Positions 50,565-61,529 are shown, counted from the first letter of the stretch. The stretch: 64,000 nucleotides of DNA from Thermococcus chitonophagus (GCF_002214605.1 NZ_CP015193.1:1220978-1284977), one strand, 5' to 3'. Notes: generated by a model from the sequence alone, not told the origin. A program made the numbers and translations.

Positions 50565-52544
50565 GTGATAAAGGTGGTTTGTCCTTACTGTGGCTTTGGC
50601 TGTAACCTCCTCATCAATCCTAAAACCCTAAAGGTAACTCCCTACAAGGGAGAGCCCAATAGAGGGAAGCTCTGCCCGAAGGGACTGCATGCTCTGGAGT
50701 TCGTACTCTCCAAGGACAGGCTCAAGTATCCCTTAAAGAGAGTGGGTGATGACTTCGTTAGAATAGGCTGGAATGAGGCCATAAGGGAGATTTCATCGAA
50801 GCTCCTCGAGATAAGGGAGAATTACGGCCCGGATGCCATTGCATTTATCGCTTCTTCGAAGGTGTCAAATGAGGAAAACTACCTCCTCCAAAAGATCGCT
50901 AGGCTTTTTGGAACGAACAACATCGATAACTGTGCCCGTTTGTGCCATGAAGCCAGTGTTCACGCTTTGAAAATGACGCTTGGAACCGGAGCCCAAACCA
51001 ATCCCTACTCCGACCTGGAGAACGTTAGGGCCATACTCATTTGGGGCTACAATCCGGCCGAAACCCACCCCGTCGTCATGGACTACATCCTGAAGGCGAA
51101 GAAGAAGGGGGCGAAGATAATAGTTGTCGACGTGAGGGGAACCACGACCATGAGGCTCGCGGACTACAAGATTATCATCAAGCCCGGAACGGACATAACA
51201 CTTGCAAATGCAATAATGAACGTCATAATATCTGAGGACCTGTACGACAAGGACTTCGTTAAGACGAGAACTACCGGGTTCTCGGAGGTCAAGATGGGTG
51301 TTAAGAAGTATACCCCTGAGTACGCGGAGAAGGTTACTGGTGTTGATTCCAGGCTAATAAGGGAGGTGGCAAGGATCTTTGCAAAGGCTGGAAGTGGGGC
51401 AATAATGTGGGGCATGGGCCTAACGCAGCACGTTTCTGGGGTGGAGAACGTTCTCGCAGTAATAGACATAGCCCTCCTCCTGGGATATATAGGGGACAAA
51501 GGCGGCCTTTACCCAATGAGGGGCCAGAACAACGTTCAGGGAGCCGCTTATATGGGGGCCCTGAGTGAATTCCTCCCGGGGTACATACCCTTAAACGATG
51601 AGAATTTCAGGAAGAGGGTTGCTAGGCTTTGGGGGGTTGAAGACCTCCCAACGGAGAGGGGGCTCTACCTGACAGAGCTCTGGGATGCCATACTTGAAGG
51701 CGAAGTTAAGGCCCTCTACATAGTTGGAGAGAATCCGGCCGTGAGCGAGGCCAACGTCTTAAAGGTCAGGAAAGCCCTAACGAAGCTTGACCTACTTGTA
51801 GTTCAGGACATATTCCTCACGAGAACAGCTAGATTTGCCCACTACGTTCTTCCAGCAGCAGCTTTCTGCGAGAAGGAAGGGAGCTACATGAACAGTGAAA
51901 GGAGGATTCAGTGGAGCTCTAAGGTTTGCGATCCCCCAGGGGAAGTAAAGCCTGACTGGGTAATCCTGAGCGAGCTTGGCAAAGCCCTAGGATTGCCGGG
52001 CTTCAACTACTCAAGAGTCGAGGAGATAACGGAGGAGTACTTCAAGATGTTTCCAGAGCTTGAGGGAAGAAGTGCTGAAGAGTTAAAGAACTCAGAGGGG
52101 ATAATAATTCCTTACAGGAGGTTACACACAATCCAGTTCTCAACGCCAGATGGCAAAGCGAGGATGTACGCTGTGGAACAGATAATGCCCTGGGAAACTC
52201 CCAACGGAGAGTATCCGCTGATATTGACTACGGTCAGGGTGATAAGCCACTACAACACTGGAGAGATGACACTGAGAAGTCCATCCCTCGTGAGACTGAT
52301 GAGCGAGCCCGTGGTTTACATAAGCAGAGAAGATGCCAAGAAATACGGAATAAGGGATGGAGATCTAGTTAAGGTTGAAACCAGGAGGGGTAGCTTAATC
52401 CTGAAGGCGAAGATAGCCAACGTGAAGGAAGGTGTAATAGTGGTTCCCTTTCACTTCGATGCAAATGTTCTGACTAACGATGCATTAAATAAGGCCGGAA
52501 CTCCGGAATTGAAGTTTTCGGCTGCAAGGATAGTTAAGCTTTAA
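50565..52544 (+). CDS. Formate dehydrogenase-like molybdopterin oxidoreductase alpha subunit
   Basis: A 659-residue catalytic subunit. GTG 50565 is chosen since GGTGGTAGC precedes it directly; earlier frame codons lie in the promoter. The [4Fe-4S] motif is VCPYCGFGCNLL (C-x2-C-x3-C, about 5-13) with CPKGLHA (about 41). The metal ligand is the Cys in NCARLCHEASV (about 123-133), replacing selenocysteine of some Fdh enzymes. DVRGTTTMRLADYKIIIKPGTD, RGQNNVQGAAYMG and NSERRIQW are Fdh-family segments. No beta subunit or hydrogenase lies next to it, so it is a stand-alone Fdh-type enzyme here. Confidence 0.9.
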   Translation: MIKVVCPYCGFGCNLLINPKTLKVTPYKGEPNRGKLCPKGLHALEFVLSKDRLKYPLKRVGDDFVRIGWNEAIREISSKLLEIRENYGPDAIAFIASSKVSNEENYLLQKIARLFGTNNIDNCARLCHEASVHALKMTLGTGAQTNPYSDLENVRAILIWGYNPAETHPVVMDYILKAKKKGAKIIVVDVRGTTTMRLADYKIIIKPGTDITLANAIMNVIISEDLYDKDFVKTRTTGFSEVKMGVKKYTPEYAEKVTGVDSRLIREVARIFAKAGSGAIMWGMGLTQHVSGVENVLAVIDIALLLGYIGDKGGLYPMRGQNNVQGAAYMGALSEFLPGYIPLNDENFRKRVARLWGVEDLPTERGLYLTELWDAILEGEVKALYIVGENPAVSEANVLKVRKALTKLDLLVVQDIFLTRTARFAHYVLPAAAFCEKEGSYMNSERRIQWSSKVCDPPGEVKPDWVILSELGKALGLPGFNYSRVEEITEEYFKMFPELEGRSAEELKNSEGIIIPYRRLHTIQFSTPDGKARMYAVEQIMPWETPNGEYPLILTTVRVISHYNTGEMTLRSPSLVRLMSEPVVYISREDAKKYGIRDGDLVKVETRRGSLILKAKIANVKEGVIVVPFHFDANVLTNDALNKAGTPELKFSAARIVKL

Positions 52545-52577
52545 TTTTCCCGTGCATCTTAAATATGGGGGAGAAAG

Positions 52578-53576
52578 ATGTTCTTCGACAGGGAGAGGGA
52601 GCTTAAGGAGCTTATGAATTTGATCACATATGAGCCAAACATGATAATTTTTGTCTATGGACCAATAAATTCCGGAAAAACTACACTGATGGATGAATTT
52701 ATTGGCAGACTTTCTGATAAGTATGTAGCCTTTTCTATAAACCTAAGGGGGAGGTTCATCCCAACATATGAAGAGTTTATAAATGTCATGTTTAGCATTA
52801 AAAAGGAATCCATGGCCGAGATAATATCCGAGATCATAAAAAGTGGTTTGGCTTATAGAGGCATTCCTGTACCGGAGAGCATCCTGAGAAAGCTTCTCAA
52901 ATACGAGGAAGATCCCTTTGTGTTCCTCGAAGGTTACTTCAATAGCCTAAAAGAAAAAGGTAAAATTCCAATTTTAATTCTCGATGAATTACAAGTTATT
53001 GGAGATTTGAAAGTTGATGGGCCCTTTATCTACAGCCTCTTTAACTTCTTCATAAGGCTAACGAAGGAGTTGCATTTGGCCCACGTATTCGTAATAACAT
53101 CCGACAGCCTGTTCCTTGAGAAGATATATGGAGAGGCAATGCTCTACGGAAGAGCTGACTACTTCCTAGTCGATGATCTAGATAAAACCACTACACTCAA
53201 GTTTCTGAAAGAATTGGGACTTGAAGATGAGGAAGCAGAGTTCGTTTGGAGCTATTTTGGAGGCAAGCCAGTTTACCTCATTGAAGCAGTTAAACACAGA
53301 GAGAGATTGAAGGAATGGTGCGAGAAGCAACTTAGGATTAGAACCCAGATGATAAACAGTATTATAGATATGCCAGGCATTGCTGATGTCCTGAGGGAGT
53401 TCTTAAGTAAAGAATCCATCCCATTTGACGGCAAAATATCAGAGCCGGTAAGAGAGCTTGTGAGGAAGAACGTTCTGTTTGTTGATCCGCCAAACGGAGT
53501 AATAAGACCCCAGGGGAGGTTGGAGTTGTTAGCCATTAGAAACGCTTTAAAAAGGAACACTGACCTTGAATCATGA
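52578..53576 (+). CDS. Archaeal ATPase (AAA, no nuclease domain)
   Basis: A 332-residue protein with Walker A YGPINSGKTTLM (about 27-38) and Walker B ILILDELQVIG (about 136-146), followed by a winged-helix-like C-terminus (DMPGIADVLREFLSKE). No PD-(D/E)XK-type strands are visible at the end, unlike the DUF234 members of this window. GGGGGAGAAAG precedes ATG 52578. It is separated from the oxidoreductase by 33 bp, and its stop overlaps the next permease start (ATGA), an odd coupling for such an ATPase. Confidence 0.8.
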   Translation: MFFDRERELKELMNLITYEPNMIIFVYGPINSGKTTLMDEFIGRLSDKYVAFSINLRGRFIPTYEEFINVMFSIKKESMAEIISEIIKSGLAYRGIPVPESILRKLLKYEEDPFVFLEGYFNSLKEKGKIPILILDELQVIGDLKVDGPFIYSLFNFFIRLTKELHLAHVFVITSDSLFLEKIYGEAMLYGRADYFLVDDLDKTTTLKFLKELGLEDEEAEFVWSYFGGKPVYLIEAVKHRERLKEWCEKQLRIRTQMINSIIDMPGIADVLREFLSKESIPFDGKISEPVRELVRKNVLFVDPPNGVIRPQGRLELLAIRNALKRNTDLES

Positions 53577-55144
53577 GAAGGATTATCCTAGCACTTCCGG
53601 CCTTTGCGTTCCTGCTTACCTTCTTCTACCTCCCTCTGCTCTCGATCATAGGTTTGGGCTTTGATCCCAAGGCTATATTTCAAATTCTCTCAGATTCTTA
53701 CCATAAGAGGGTGATATCCTTCACATTCGCCCAAGCCCTAGCATCAACTCTTCTGACCCTCGCCATAGGTCTTCCTGGGGCCTACATCTTTGGGAAGTAC
53801 GACTTTCCTGGGAAGAGAGTCCTGAAAGCGGTAATGACGATTCCTTTCGTGATGCCCAGCGTAATGGTGGCCCTGGGTTTTATACTCCTATTTGGGAAGG
53901 GTGGGCCTTTTGGGGAATTAAACATCCTGTACTCCTGGAAGGCCATAGTTCTCGCCCACGCGTTCTACAACTTTCCAGTGGTAGTTAGGATGGTTTCAGC
54001 TCTAATAGAGAGAGTGAACCCAAGTTATGAAGAGGTCGCAATGACTCTCGGAGCTAGAGGCTTCACGCTATTCAGGAAGGTAACTCTGCCCCTTATCATG
54101 CCCGGGATACTTGCCTCAGCCCTTCTAACCTTCACATTCTCCTTTATGAGCTTCTCAATTCCCCTGATCCTCGGAGGCTACAGGTACGCTACGCTAGAAG
54201 TCGACATATTCACATCTGCAATAATAATGCTCGACTTCAAGACGGCTTCTTCCTTAGCTTTACTTCAAATACTGCTGAGCTTAGTGTTCATGTACCTCTA
54301 CCTCAAGGCCCTACAGCTCTACGCTAAGAGGGAGGAGCAGAAGGTCATGAGAAAGCCGGAGAGAATAACCTTAAGAACGGCCCTGTGGGTTGTTCCCTAC
54401 TTCTTGCTGGTGTCTATTCTCATCCTCGGACCACTTATTGCAGTGGTTTATGATTCCCTCTTCTATACCGGAAGCTTCAGCCTGGAGATGTATAGGAGAG
54501 CCTTCTCCCAAGAGTACAACCCAATGTTCGGGACTACTGTGCTCAGAACTATAGCGAATTCAATCTTCTTCGGAGTTTTAACTGTAGTGATATCAACTTT
54601 GATTGCATTACCTTTGAGCTACTCCCTCGTTAAATGGAGATTCAAAGGCAAAGTCATCGCGGATGCACTTGCTACCCTGCCTCTAGCCAGCTCTCCGGTG
54701 ATACTTGGTCTGGGATACCTCCTAATCTTCAGGAGAACCCCGCTTTACGGAAGCTGGGTGATAGTGGCCTTGGCTCACTCAATAGTTGCTTATCCCTTCG
54801 TCCTGAGGGCCGTGAGCTCAGCCCTCGTCAAGATAAAGCAGAACCTGTACGAAGCTGCTCTAACCCTGGGGGCTAATGAGGAGAGGGCATTCCTTAAGGT
54901 AGAGTTGCCCTTAGCATCAAAAGGAATAATAGTCGGAGCCATCTTCGCCTTTGCAATGAGCATAGCCGAGCTCGCAACGACGTACATGCTCGCTAGACCA
55001 GAATACACGACCCTCACGTTGGCAATATACAAGTTCATTTCCTCAAGGCAGTTCGGCCCTGCATTAGCCCTAGCCGTTGTTCTCATGGCAATTTCCGGCG
55101 TTAGCTTCGCCCTCATAGAGAGGATGGGGGAGGAGGTATGGTGA
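53573..55144 (+). CDS. ABC transporter permease (ThiP/FbpB-like, fused)
   Basis: A 523-residue permease with two ABC-transporter membrane domains fused in one chain, about 12 helices. The EAA loops read EEVAMTLGARGFTLFRKVTLPLIMPGI (about 160-186) and EAALTLGANEERAFLKVELPLASKGI (about 423-448); both carry the conserved E-A-A-x3-G form. Fused permeases are typical of iron and thiamine importers. It overlaps the ATPase gene by 7 bp and shares the substrate-binding protein downstream. The likely cargo, from the binding protein, is thiamine. Confidence 0.9.
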   Translation: MRRIILALPAFAFLLTFFYLPLLSIIGLGFDPKAIFQILSDSYHKRVISFTFAQALASTLLTLAIGLPGAYIFGKYDFPGKRVLKAVMTIPFVMPSVMVALGFILLFGKGGPFGELNILYSWKAIVLAHAFYNFPVVVRMVSALIERVNPSYEEVAMTLGARGFTLFRKVTLPLIMPGILASALLTFTFSFMSFSIPLILGGYRYATLEVDIFTSAIIMLDFKTASSLALLQILLSLVFMYLYLKALQLYAKREEQKVMRKPERITLRTALWVVPYFLLVSILILGPLIAVVYDSLFYTGSFSLEMYRRAFSQEYNPMFGTTVLRTIANSIFFGVLTVVISTLIALPLSYSLVKWRFKGKVIADALATLPLASSPVILGLGYLLIFRRTPLYGSWVIVALAHSIVAYPFVLRAVSSALVKIKQNLYEAALTLGANEERAFLKVELPLASKGIIVGAIFAFAMSIAELATTYMLARPEYTTLTLAIYKFISSRQFGPALALAVVLMAISGVSFALIERMGEEVW

Positions 55145-56127
55145 GCATTGAGTTAAGGGATGTAATTAAGAGGTACGATGAATTCACGCTAAGCGTTAAC
55201 TTAAAGGTTAGGGACGGGGAGCTGATGACCCTTCTAGGGCCAAGCGGGTGCGGAAAGACCACAACCCTCAGAATCATCGCTGGGCTTGAAAGGCCAGATT
55301 CTGGAAGAGTTCTCTTCGATGAAAATGATGTAACCGAGAAGAAACCGTACGAGAGGAACATAGGGATGGTGTTTCAGGACTACGCCCTCTTTCCTCACCT
55401 AACAGTGTTCAAGAACGTAGCATTTGGACTGGAGATGAGGAAGCTCCCCAGGAACGAGATAGAGAAGAGGGTGAGGTGGGCCCTCAAGCTCGTCGGCCTC
55501 GAAGGGTTCGAGAACAGGTATCCAGAGCAGCTCTCTGGGGGACAGCAGCAGAGGGTGGCCTTGGCCAGGGCCTTGGTTATAGAGCCGGACGTTTTATTGC
55601 TTGACGAGCCGTTGAGCAACCTAGATGCCAAGGTGAGGGAGAGGCTTAGGGGGGAGATAAGGAGGATTCAGAGGAATCTAGGGATAACAACCGTGTACGT
55701 CACCCACGACCAAGAGGAGGCCATGGCAATAAGCGACAGAATAGCAGTGATGAACCTTGGGAGGATAGAGCAGGTGAATGAACCTTTAGAGCTCTACATG
55801 AGGCCAAAGACGGAGTTTGTAGCCAAGTTCCTGGGGACTGGGAACATTCTGGAGCTGTACGCGGAGAACGGAAAGGCCTGTTTAGGCGAGCTCTGCTTCA
55901 AAACTCCAAAAGATGGAAAGGTAAAGGTATTCTTCAGGCCAGAAAGCGTTGAAATGGGTGATGGTGTTGAAGCTGAAGTTGTTGACTACGAGCTACTCCC
56001 CGGGAGGGTGAGAATTAAACTTAGGATTCATGGGGTCGAGATTATAGCCGAAGAGAAGCTCTCTAGGTTCGATCCCAAGAAAAAGAAGGTTAGGATAAGG
56101 GTAGAAAACTACGTCATCCTTCCTTAA
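55138..56127 (+). CDS. ABC transporter ATP-binding protein (ThiQ/FbpC-like)
   Basis: A 329-residue import ATPase. Walker A GPSGCGKTTT (about 35-44), Q-loop VFQDYALFPHLTV (about 80-92), signature LSGGQQQRVALARAL (about 132), Walker B VLLLDEPLSNLDAKVRERL (about 155-173), H-loop YVTHDQEEAM. A C-terminal TOBE-like domain begins near residue 240 (FRPESVEMGDGVEAEVV). The length fits the thiamine/iron/molybdate import class. ATG 55138 has GAGGAGGT upstream. Its end overlaps the convergent binding-protein gene by 14 bp. Confidence 0.92.
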   Translation: MVSIELRDVIKRYDEFTLSVNLKVRDGELMTLLGPSGCGKTTTLRIIAGLERPDSGRVLFDENDVTEKKPYERNIGMVFQDYALFPHLTVFKNVAFGLEMRKLPRNEIEKRVRWALKLVGLEGFENRYPEQLSGGQQQRVALARALVIEPDVLLLDEPLSNLDAKVRERLRGEIRRIQRNLGITTVYVTHDQEEAMAISDRIAVMNLGRIEQVNEPLELYMRPKTEFVAKFLGTGNILELYAENGKACLGELCFKTPKDGKVKVFFRPESVEMGDGVEAEVVDYELLPGRVRIKLRIHGVEIIAEEKLSRFDPKKKKVRIRVENYVILP

Positions 56128-57160
56128 TTGCCTCTTGGGGAGTTTTGCCCTCAACGACGACGGCAGTCCACTGCTTCAGCCACTTGTCAAGGTTCTCCAT
56201 GACGAGCCCAGGATCGAGGGAGATCGGCTTGGTAACATTGAGAGCGTACTTATAAACCTCTGGGAGCTTGACGTTCTTGTTTACCGGGTACATCCACTGG
56301 GTCGTTGGTAGCTTTTCCTGGGCCTTCTCACTTATGAGGAACTCTATGAACTTCTCGGCGAGATCCCTGTTTTTCGTTCCCTTAACTATTCCAGCACCCT
56401 CCACCTGGATGAAGTTGCCCCTCCTGAACTGAACTGCCTTAACGTTCGTCTTGTTGTCGTAGTACACAACGGCTGCCGGGGAAGTGGCATAGCTGAGTAC
56501 CACCGGATACTCACCCTTGCTGAAGGCCTCCCAAGCGGCACTCCAGCCCTTAACTATCTGAACGTTGTCCCTGAGCCTTGCCCAATACTCAAGCCAGGAA
56601 TTCCCGTAAACTGCGATTGTCCACAGCATAAATGCTAAGCCGGGAGAGCTAGTCCTGGGGTCTTCAATTATTATCTTGCCCTTCCACTCAGGCTTTATCA
56701 GGTCATCTAGGCTCTTCGGTGGCTCATCTATCATGTCAGTCCTGTAGTTGAAGGCAAGAAAACCGTAGTCGAACGGAGTTAAATAGTCATCCGCGGGGAA
56801 GTACTCCAATATATCTTTCCTTATTACGTCGAAGTTCTTTGGCCTAAACTTCTCAAGGACCCCAGCTTTTATTGCCTTTGCCATGAAGGTGTTGTCAATT
56901 CCAACCACAACGTCAGCCTGAGGATTGTCCTTCTCAAGGATGAGCCTGTTAACTAACTCTCCAGTACTTCCCACCAAGACAAGGTTAACTTTGACGTTGT
57001 ACTCCTTCTCAAACTCGGGAATTACTTCCTTGAGCCAGTATTCAAGGCTATCATAGGCGTAAACCGTTAGAGTTCTTGGGGTTTGTTGTTCCTGGGAGCT
57101 TATGCATCCAAGTCCCAGGAACATTAGCAGGATCAAAGCTATTGCACCCACTTTCTTCAT
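56114..57160 (-). CDS. Thiamine-binding-type substrate-binding lipoprotein
   Basis: A 348-residue extracellular binding protein. ATG 57160 (MKKVGAIALILLMFLGLGC) is preceded by GGTGAT; a signal peptide with a lipobox-like LGLGC (Cys19) anchors it. The mature part fits the TbpA family: VYAYDSLEYWLKE, FEKEYNVKVNLVLVGSTGELVNRLILEK and VVVGIDNTFMAKA, then the FDYGFLAFNYRTDMI and LLP-type segments. Aromatic residues that stack on thiamine (W, Y) are present. The gene is convergent to, not in the operon of, its permease and ATPase. An alternative cargo is Fe(III). Confidence 0.85.
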   Translation of the reverse strand: MKKVGAIALILLMFLGLGCISSQEQQTPRTLTVYAYDSLEYWLKEVIPEFEKEYNVKVNLVLVGSTGELVNRLILEKDNPQADVVVGIDNTFMAKAIKAGVLEKFRPKNFDVIRKDILEYFPADDYLTPFDYGFLAFNYRTDMIDEPPKSLDDLIKPEWKGKIIIEDPRTSSPGLAFMLWTIAVYGNSWLEYWARLRDNVQIVKGWSAAWEAFSKGEYPVVLSYATSPAAVVYYDNKTNVKAVQFRRGNFIQVEGAGIVKGTKNRDLAEKFIEFLISEKAQEKLPTTQWMYPVNKNVKLPEVYKYALNVTKPISLDPGLVMENLDKWLKQWTAVVVEGKTPQEAIKEG

Positions 57161-57214
57161 TCCCATCACCGAATTTCCCTAAGCACCGAGTTTTTAAATT
57201 TGATAGGTCGGTTA

Positions 57215-58240
57215 TCAAACTAAGAGCCATTTCCTCAAGCTTATTACAACTACTTCCCTTCCCCTTACATTCAAAATCTCATCCTGCTCCAAAGTTACCA
57301 CTATCAACTTTTTGATTCCTAGCTCCTTGCTCGCTTCAATTAGCCCCTTGATTTCTCTTTCATAGTTTTTCTCATGAAGCTCTGCCGTAACTTGAATGAG
57401 CTCTTTCCCTTTAATGAGAAAATCAACTTCCTTCCCATTTCTAGTTACATAGTAGAAAAGATCTTCATTCGGTTCGTGTCCCCTCTTTATTAGCTCAGTA
57501 AAGATCAAGTTTTCGAGAAGCCTGCCATCATCTTCAACCCCCATAACCTTAAGTAGCCCATTATCTACGAGGTAGGGCTTAAAACCCATCTTTTCCTGCA
57601 ACTTGTACGACTTTACGTAGGGTCTCAGGGGATAGAAAATCATTGAATCCGAGAGATACTCGAGGTAATTGGCAACGGTCGCCTTGCCTATCCCAATACC
57701 AAGGCTTTTGATATTACGGTGGGCTTTACGCCTTAAGGATTTCCCTGAAGGAGAACGGATAAACTCTCACACTTAGACTTCTTCCCCTTAAGGAGGTCGC
57801 TATTTCCTTTGAGAGAAGCTTTGAGGAAGAACCAGAAACTATAACACGCTGATTCCTCTCGAGAAGAAACCTAACGAATCTTTCCCAGCCAGGAACATTT
57901 TGAACTTCGTCAAGAAAGAAGTAACATTCTTCCCTGGTGTTCTCCGGGAACATTTCATAGTAAACATCAAGAAACGTTAAGAGGTCTTTGACCTCCACGC
58001 CGAGCAACCTAGGATCTTCAAAGTCCACGTAAACAGTTCTCTCTTTTGGTAGCCCACTGGAAATTAGGTGCTCCATAATTTGGAACATGAGATATACGTT
58101 TTACCGACTCTTCTTGGCCCGATTAATGAGATAGCCCGTGGCGTTCTTGGGAATTTAACTTCTACATCCCTCTCAATAAGCTCAACGTGACGCTCAAGGT
58201 TATCCTTAATTATCCTCCCCCAAACTTCCTTTTTAATCAT
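57215..58240 (-). pseudogene. Decayed AAA/DUF4143 ATPase gene
   Basis: Fragments of one gene in order: MIKKEVWGRIIKDNLERH with Walker A GPRRVGKTY (58240-58095), a frameshift caused by an extra AT dinucleotide in TATAT at 58092-58096, then MFQIMEHL through VYPFSFREILKA with Walker B CYFFLDEVQNVPGW (58088-57726), a stop, and after an internal deletion of about 110-120 codons the C-terminus from RRKAHRNIKSLGIG through the EVDFLI nuclease-type strand to 57215. The intact relative at 49124 shows what is missing. Three independent lesions mean that it cannot be expressed as a whole. Confidence 0.85.
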
Positions 58241-58361
58241 GTTCTGTCAATAGTCCATATTATTTATAAATGTTTGGACCGTCTACAGAACACTGCCTGC
58301 TGATAAGAGCGTGTAAAAATAACATTTAAAAATGGGGTTAATTTTACATGATTTTGACTAA

Positions 58362-59378
<1,017 letters not shown>

Positions 59379-59822
59379 ATTTCCCTCACAGCTTCAAGGT
59401 AAGCGAGGCCTTTGAATATATGCTTTCTCTTTTCTCAATCTTGAGTGCCTTGTAATGTTTTCTTTAGCGTTAGTTTTTGAGTTTATAACAAAAATATCTG
59501 CAATACCCCTTAAATTTGACCAAAGATAACCAAAATTTATTGAAAGAAAGCTAGATTGATTTAGCAAGTTTCGTCAGGTCTCAAAAAATTTACTTAATTA
59601 AGTGTTAAATACTCTCGTCTATTACTTCAACTAGTTGTTGGTCTTAATTTTACATAGTCCCTTTAAAACCCTGCTTTTCAGGACCCGAAGAGGACCCCTA
59701 AGGAAATCTTAAAATATTTTAAGTAGAAGAGCCCGATACAGAGGCAATAAGTTGCCAAATATATGTCAAAATAAACTTTAAATGTAGCATATTTTAGACA
59801 AGATCTTGATAAGGTGAGAGGG
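59379..59822. other. Long AT-rich intergenic region
   Basis: A 444-bp gap between purP and the GMP synthase gene. AACTTTAAATG near 59767-59777 is a likely TATA box for guaA and GGTGAGAGGG its ribosome site. The rest is AT-rich with no convincing frame, no C/D boxes and no tRNA. A 25-codon lysine-rich frame on the minus strand (about 59389-59465) looks like a coding remnant but cannot be assigned. Confidence 0.5.
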
Positions 59823-60746
59823 ATGTGGGAGAAGTTCATAGAGGAGAAGGTTAGGGAGATCAGGGAAACCGTTGGGGATGCTAAGGCGATAATAGCCCTC
59901 TCGGGTGGGGTTGATAGCTCAACTGCCGCAGTTCTAGCTCACAAGGCCATTGGAGATAGACTGCATGCGGTCTTCGTCAACACGGGCTTCCTGAGAAAGG
60001 GGGAGCCGGAGTTCGTCGTCAAAACTTTCAGGGACGAGTTCGGTATGAACCTCCACTACATTGACGCCCAGGACAGGTTCTTTGAGGCACTGAAGGGAGT
60101 TACAGACCCAGAGGAGAAGAGAAAGATAATCGGTCGCGTCTTCATAGAGGTATTCGAGGAAGTCGCCAAGGAGATAGGGGCCGAGTACCTAATTCAGGGA
60201 ACGATCGCCCCGGACTGGATAGAGAGCCAAGGGAAGATAAAGAGCCACCACAACGTTGGAGGCTTGCCGGAGAGGCTCAACCTCAAGCTAATCGAGCCCT
60301 TAAGGGATCTCTACAAGGACGAGGTTAGGCAACTTGCCAAAGAATTGGGCCTTCCTGAAAAGATCTACAACAGGATGCCCTTCCCTGGGCCCGGCCTTGC
60401 TGTGAGGGTCATAGGGGAGGTGACTCCAGAGAAGATAGCGATCGTCAGGGAGGCGAATGCCATAGTAGAGGAGGAAGTTGAGAAAGCTGGATTGAGACCA
60501 TGGCAGGCCTTTGCAGTTCTGTTGGGAGTTAAGACCGTAGGAGTTCAAGGTGATATAAGGGCGTACAAGGAGACGATTGCCGTTAGAATAGTTGAAAGCT
60601 TGGACGGAATGACGGCCAATGCAATGAACGTCCCCTGGGAAGTCCTGCAGAGGATAGCCTTCAGGATAACCAGCGAGATTCCTCAAGTTGGAAGGGTTCT
60701 GTATGATATAACCAACAAGCCACCTGCAACGATAGAGTTCGAGTGA
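59823..60746 (+). CDS. guaAb: GMP synthase ATP-pyrophosphatase subunit
   Basis: A 307-residue subunit that adenylates XMP and aminates it with ammonia from the glutaminase partner. ATG 59823 ([18 protein letters not shown]) is chosen for its ribosome site. The P-loop is SGGVDSS (27-33); [23 protein letters not shown] and [17 protein letters not shown] are GMP-synthase signatures, and the dimerisation domain ends [10 protein letters not shown]. In archaea the two halves are separate genes; here they lie 763 bp apart because a toxin-antitoxin pair intervenes. Confidence 0.95.
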   Translation: MWEKFIEEKVREIRETVGDAKAIIALSGGVDSSTAAVLAHKAIGDRLHAVFVNTGFLRKGEPEFVVKTFRDEFGMNLHYIDAQDRFFEALKGVTDPEEKRKIIGRVFIEVFEEVAKEIGAEYLIQGTIAPDWIESQGKIKSHHNVGGLPERLNLKLIEPLRDLYKDEVRQLAKELGLPEKIYNRMPFPGPGLAVRVIGEVTPEKIAIVREANAIVEEEVEKAGLRPWQAFAVLLGVKTVGVQGDIRAYKETIAVRIVESLDGMTANAMNVPWEVLQRIAFRITSEIPQVGRVLYDITNKPPATIEFE

Positions 60747-60748
60747 AA

Positions 60749-60865
60749 ATGGGAGGGCTCACAGTCCTGGAGTGTGAAAAACCAACCGATAAGGAATTCT
60801 TTTTTCTTTCCACCATAAAATTTAGAAGGAAGATTGGAGATATTCTGAAGATGGTGAGATCATGA
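60749..60865 (+). CDS. Possible 38-residue protein before the antitoxin
   Basis: ATG 60749 opens MGGLTVLECEKPTDKEFFFLSTIKFRRKIGDILKMVRS and stops at 60865, overlapping the next ATG by 4 bp (ATGA). The overlap form is typical of operon genes, but there is no good ribosome site and no recognised motif. It may be a leader peptide, a remnant or chance. Confidence 0.25.
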   Translation: MGGLTVLECEKPTDKEFFFLSTIKFRRKIGDILKMVRS

Positions 60866-61071
60866 GCAAAGTCATTGAAGTTGTTTATGAAAAAGGCGTG
60901 TTAAAGCCTACCAAGCCCCTTAACTTAAAGGAGGGTCAAAAACTGCTCATTAAAATTTACGATGAGGATATTCTTGAATTTGCGAGAGAAATAAGGAAAA
61001 AAATAACTCCAGAAAAGGTTAAGGAAGACCCAACGGATTACCTATTACGCCTCAGGGAGGAAGAGACATGA
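60862..61071 (+). CDS. AF2212-like antitoxin (DUF104)
   Basis: A 69-residue protein with the DUF104 beginning MSKVIEVVYEKGVLKPTKPLNLKEGQKLLIKI, a small beta domain, followed by a helical tail (EFAREIRKKITPEKVKEDP) that would bind the toxin. GGTGAGATC precedes the ATG. Its stop overlaps the PIN toxin start (ATGA). This is the standard archaeal antitoxin-toxin order; it should neutralise the toxin and repress the pair. Confidence 0.85.
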   Translation: MSKVIEVVYEKGVLKPTKPLNLKEGQKLLIKIYDEDILEFAREIRKKITPEKVKEDPTDYLLRLREEET

Positions 61072-61529
61072 GCTTAAAGGTTGTTATCGATACATCACTG
61101 ATTTTTCACTTGTTCTCGAGCTTTTACCCGGAAAGAACAAAAACTACTGAAGAAGTAATAAAGCTCGCTAAACTTGGCATCATCGAGCTCTATGCTCCCC
61201 AGTTGGGCGAGATAGAGTTTATAGCGGTACTTTCAAGGTACCTCGACCATGATCAAGTGGAGCAAGCACTAAGGTTTTACAGTGCACTAGTGACATGGAT
61301 TCCAGAAGAACTGCTAATAGAGGATCTCAAGGAAGTTGCATTCAAAACCTATCATAAAGCTTCGGATATATATTTCATAGCTACCGCAAGCTATCTAAAC
61401 GGTATTCTCATAACGAACGACAATAAAATGGCAGAGCTAGCTAAATCAAGTGGCATTCAATCATTTTGTCTAGTCAAAGAATCTGAAAAGTTTTCAGGGA
61501 GGTGGTGGGATGATAGTTATCATGGATAA
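61068..61529 (+). CDS. PIN-domain toxin (VapC-like RNase)
   Basis: A 153-residue PIN protein. The acidic residues are Asp8 in VVIDTS, a Glu in LGEIEFIA (about 47), and the aspartates in ASDIYFIA (about 103) and TNDNKM (about 124). It presumably cleaves RNA and is checked by the antitoxin next door. Its last 20 bp contain the ribosome site and start of the GMP synthase amidotransferase gene, so its C-terminus ([11 protein letters not shown]) may have been extended after insertion upstream of that gene. Confidence 0.85.
   Translation: MSLKVVIDTSLIFHLFSSFYPERTKTTEEVIKLAKLGIIELYAPQLGEIEFIAVLSRYLDHDQVEQALRFYSALVTWIPEELLIEDLKEVAFKTYHKASDIYFIATASYLNGILITNDNKMAELAKSSGIQSFCLVKESEKFSGRWWDDSYHG

Noticed and set aside
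59389-59465. Lysine-rich 25-codon minus-strand frame ending KASLTLKL
   Set aside because: Too short, preceded by a stop, and not assignable to a family.
59514-59545. TTGACCAAAGATAACCAAAATT as a binding site in the purine intergenic region
   Set aside because: The halves are not symmetric and no related site occurs at purP.
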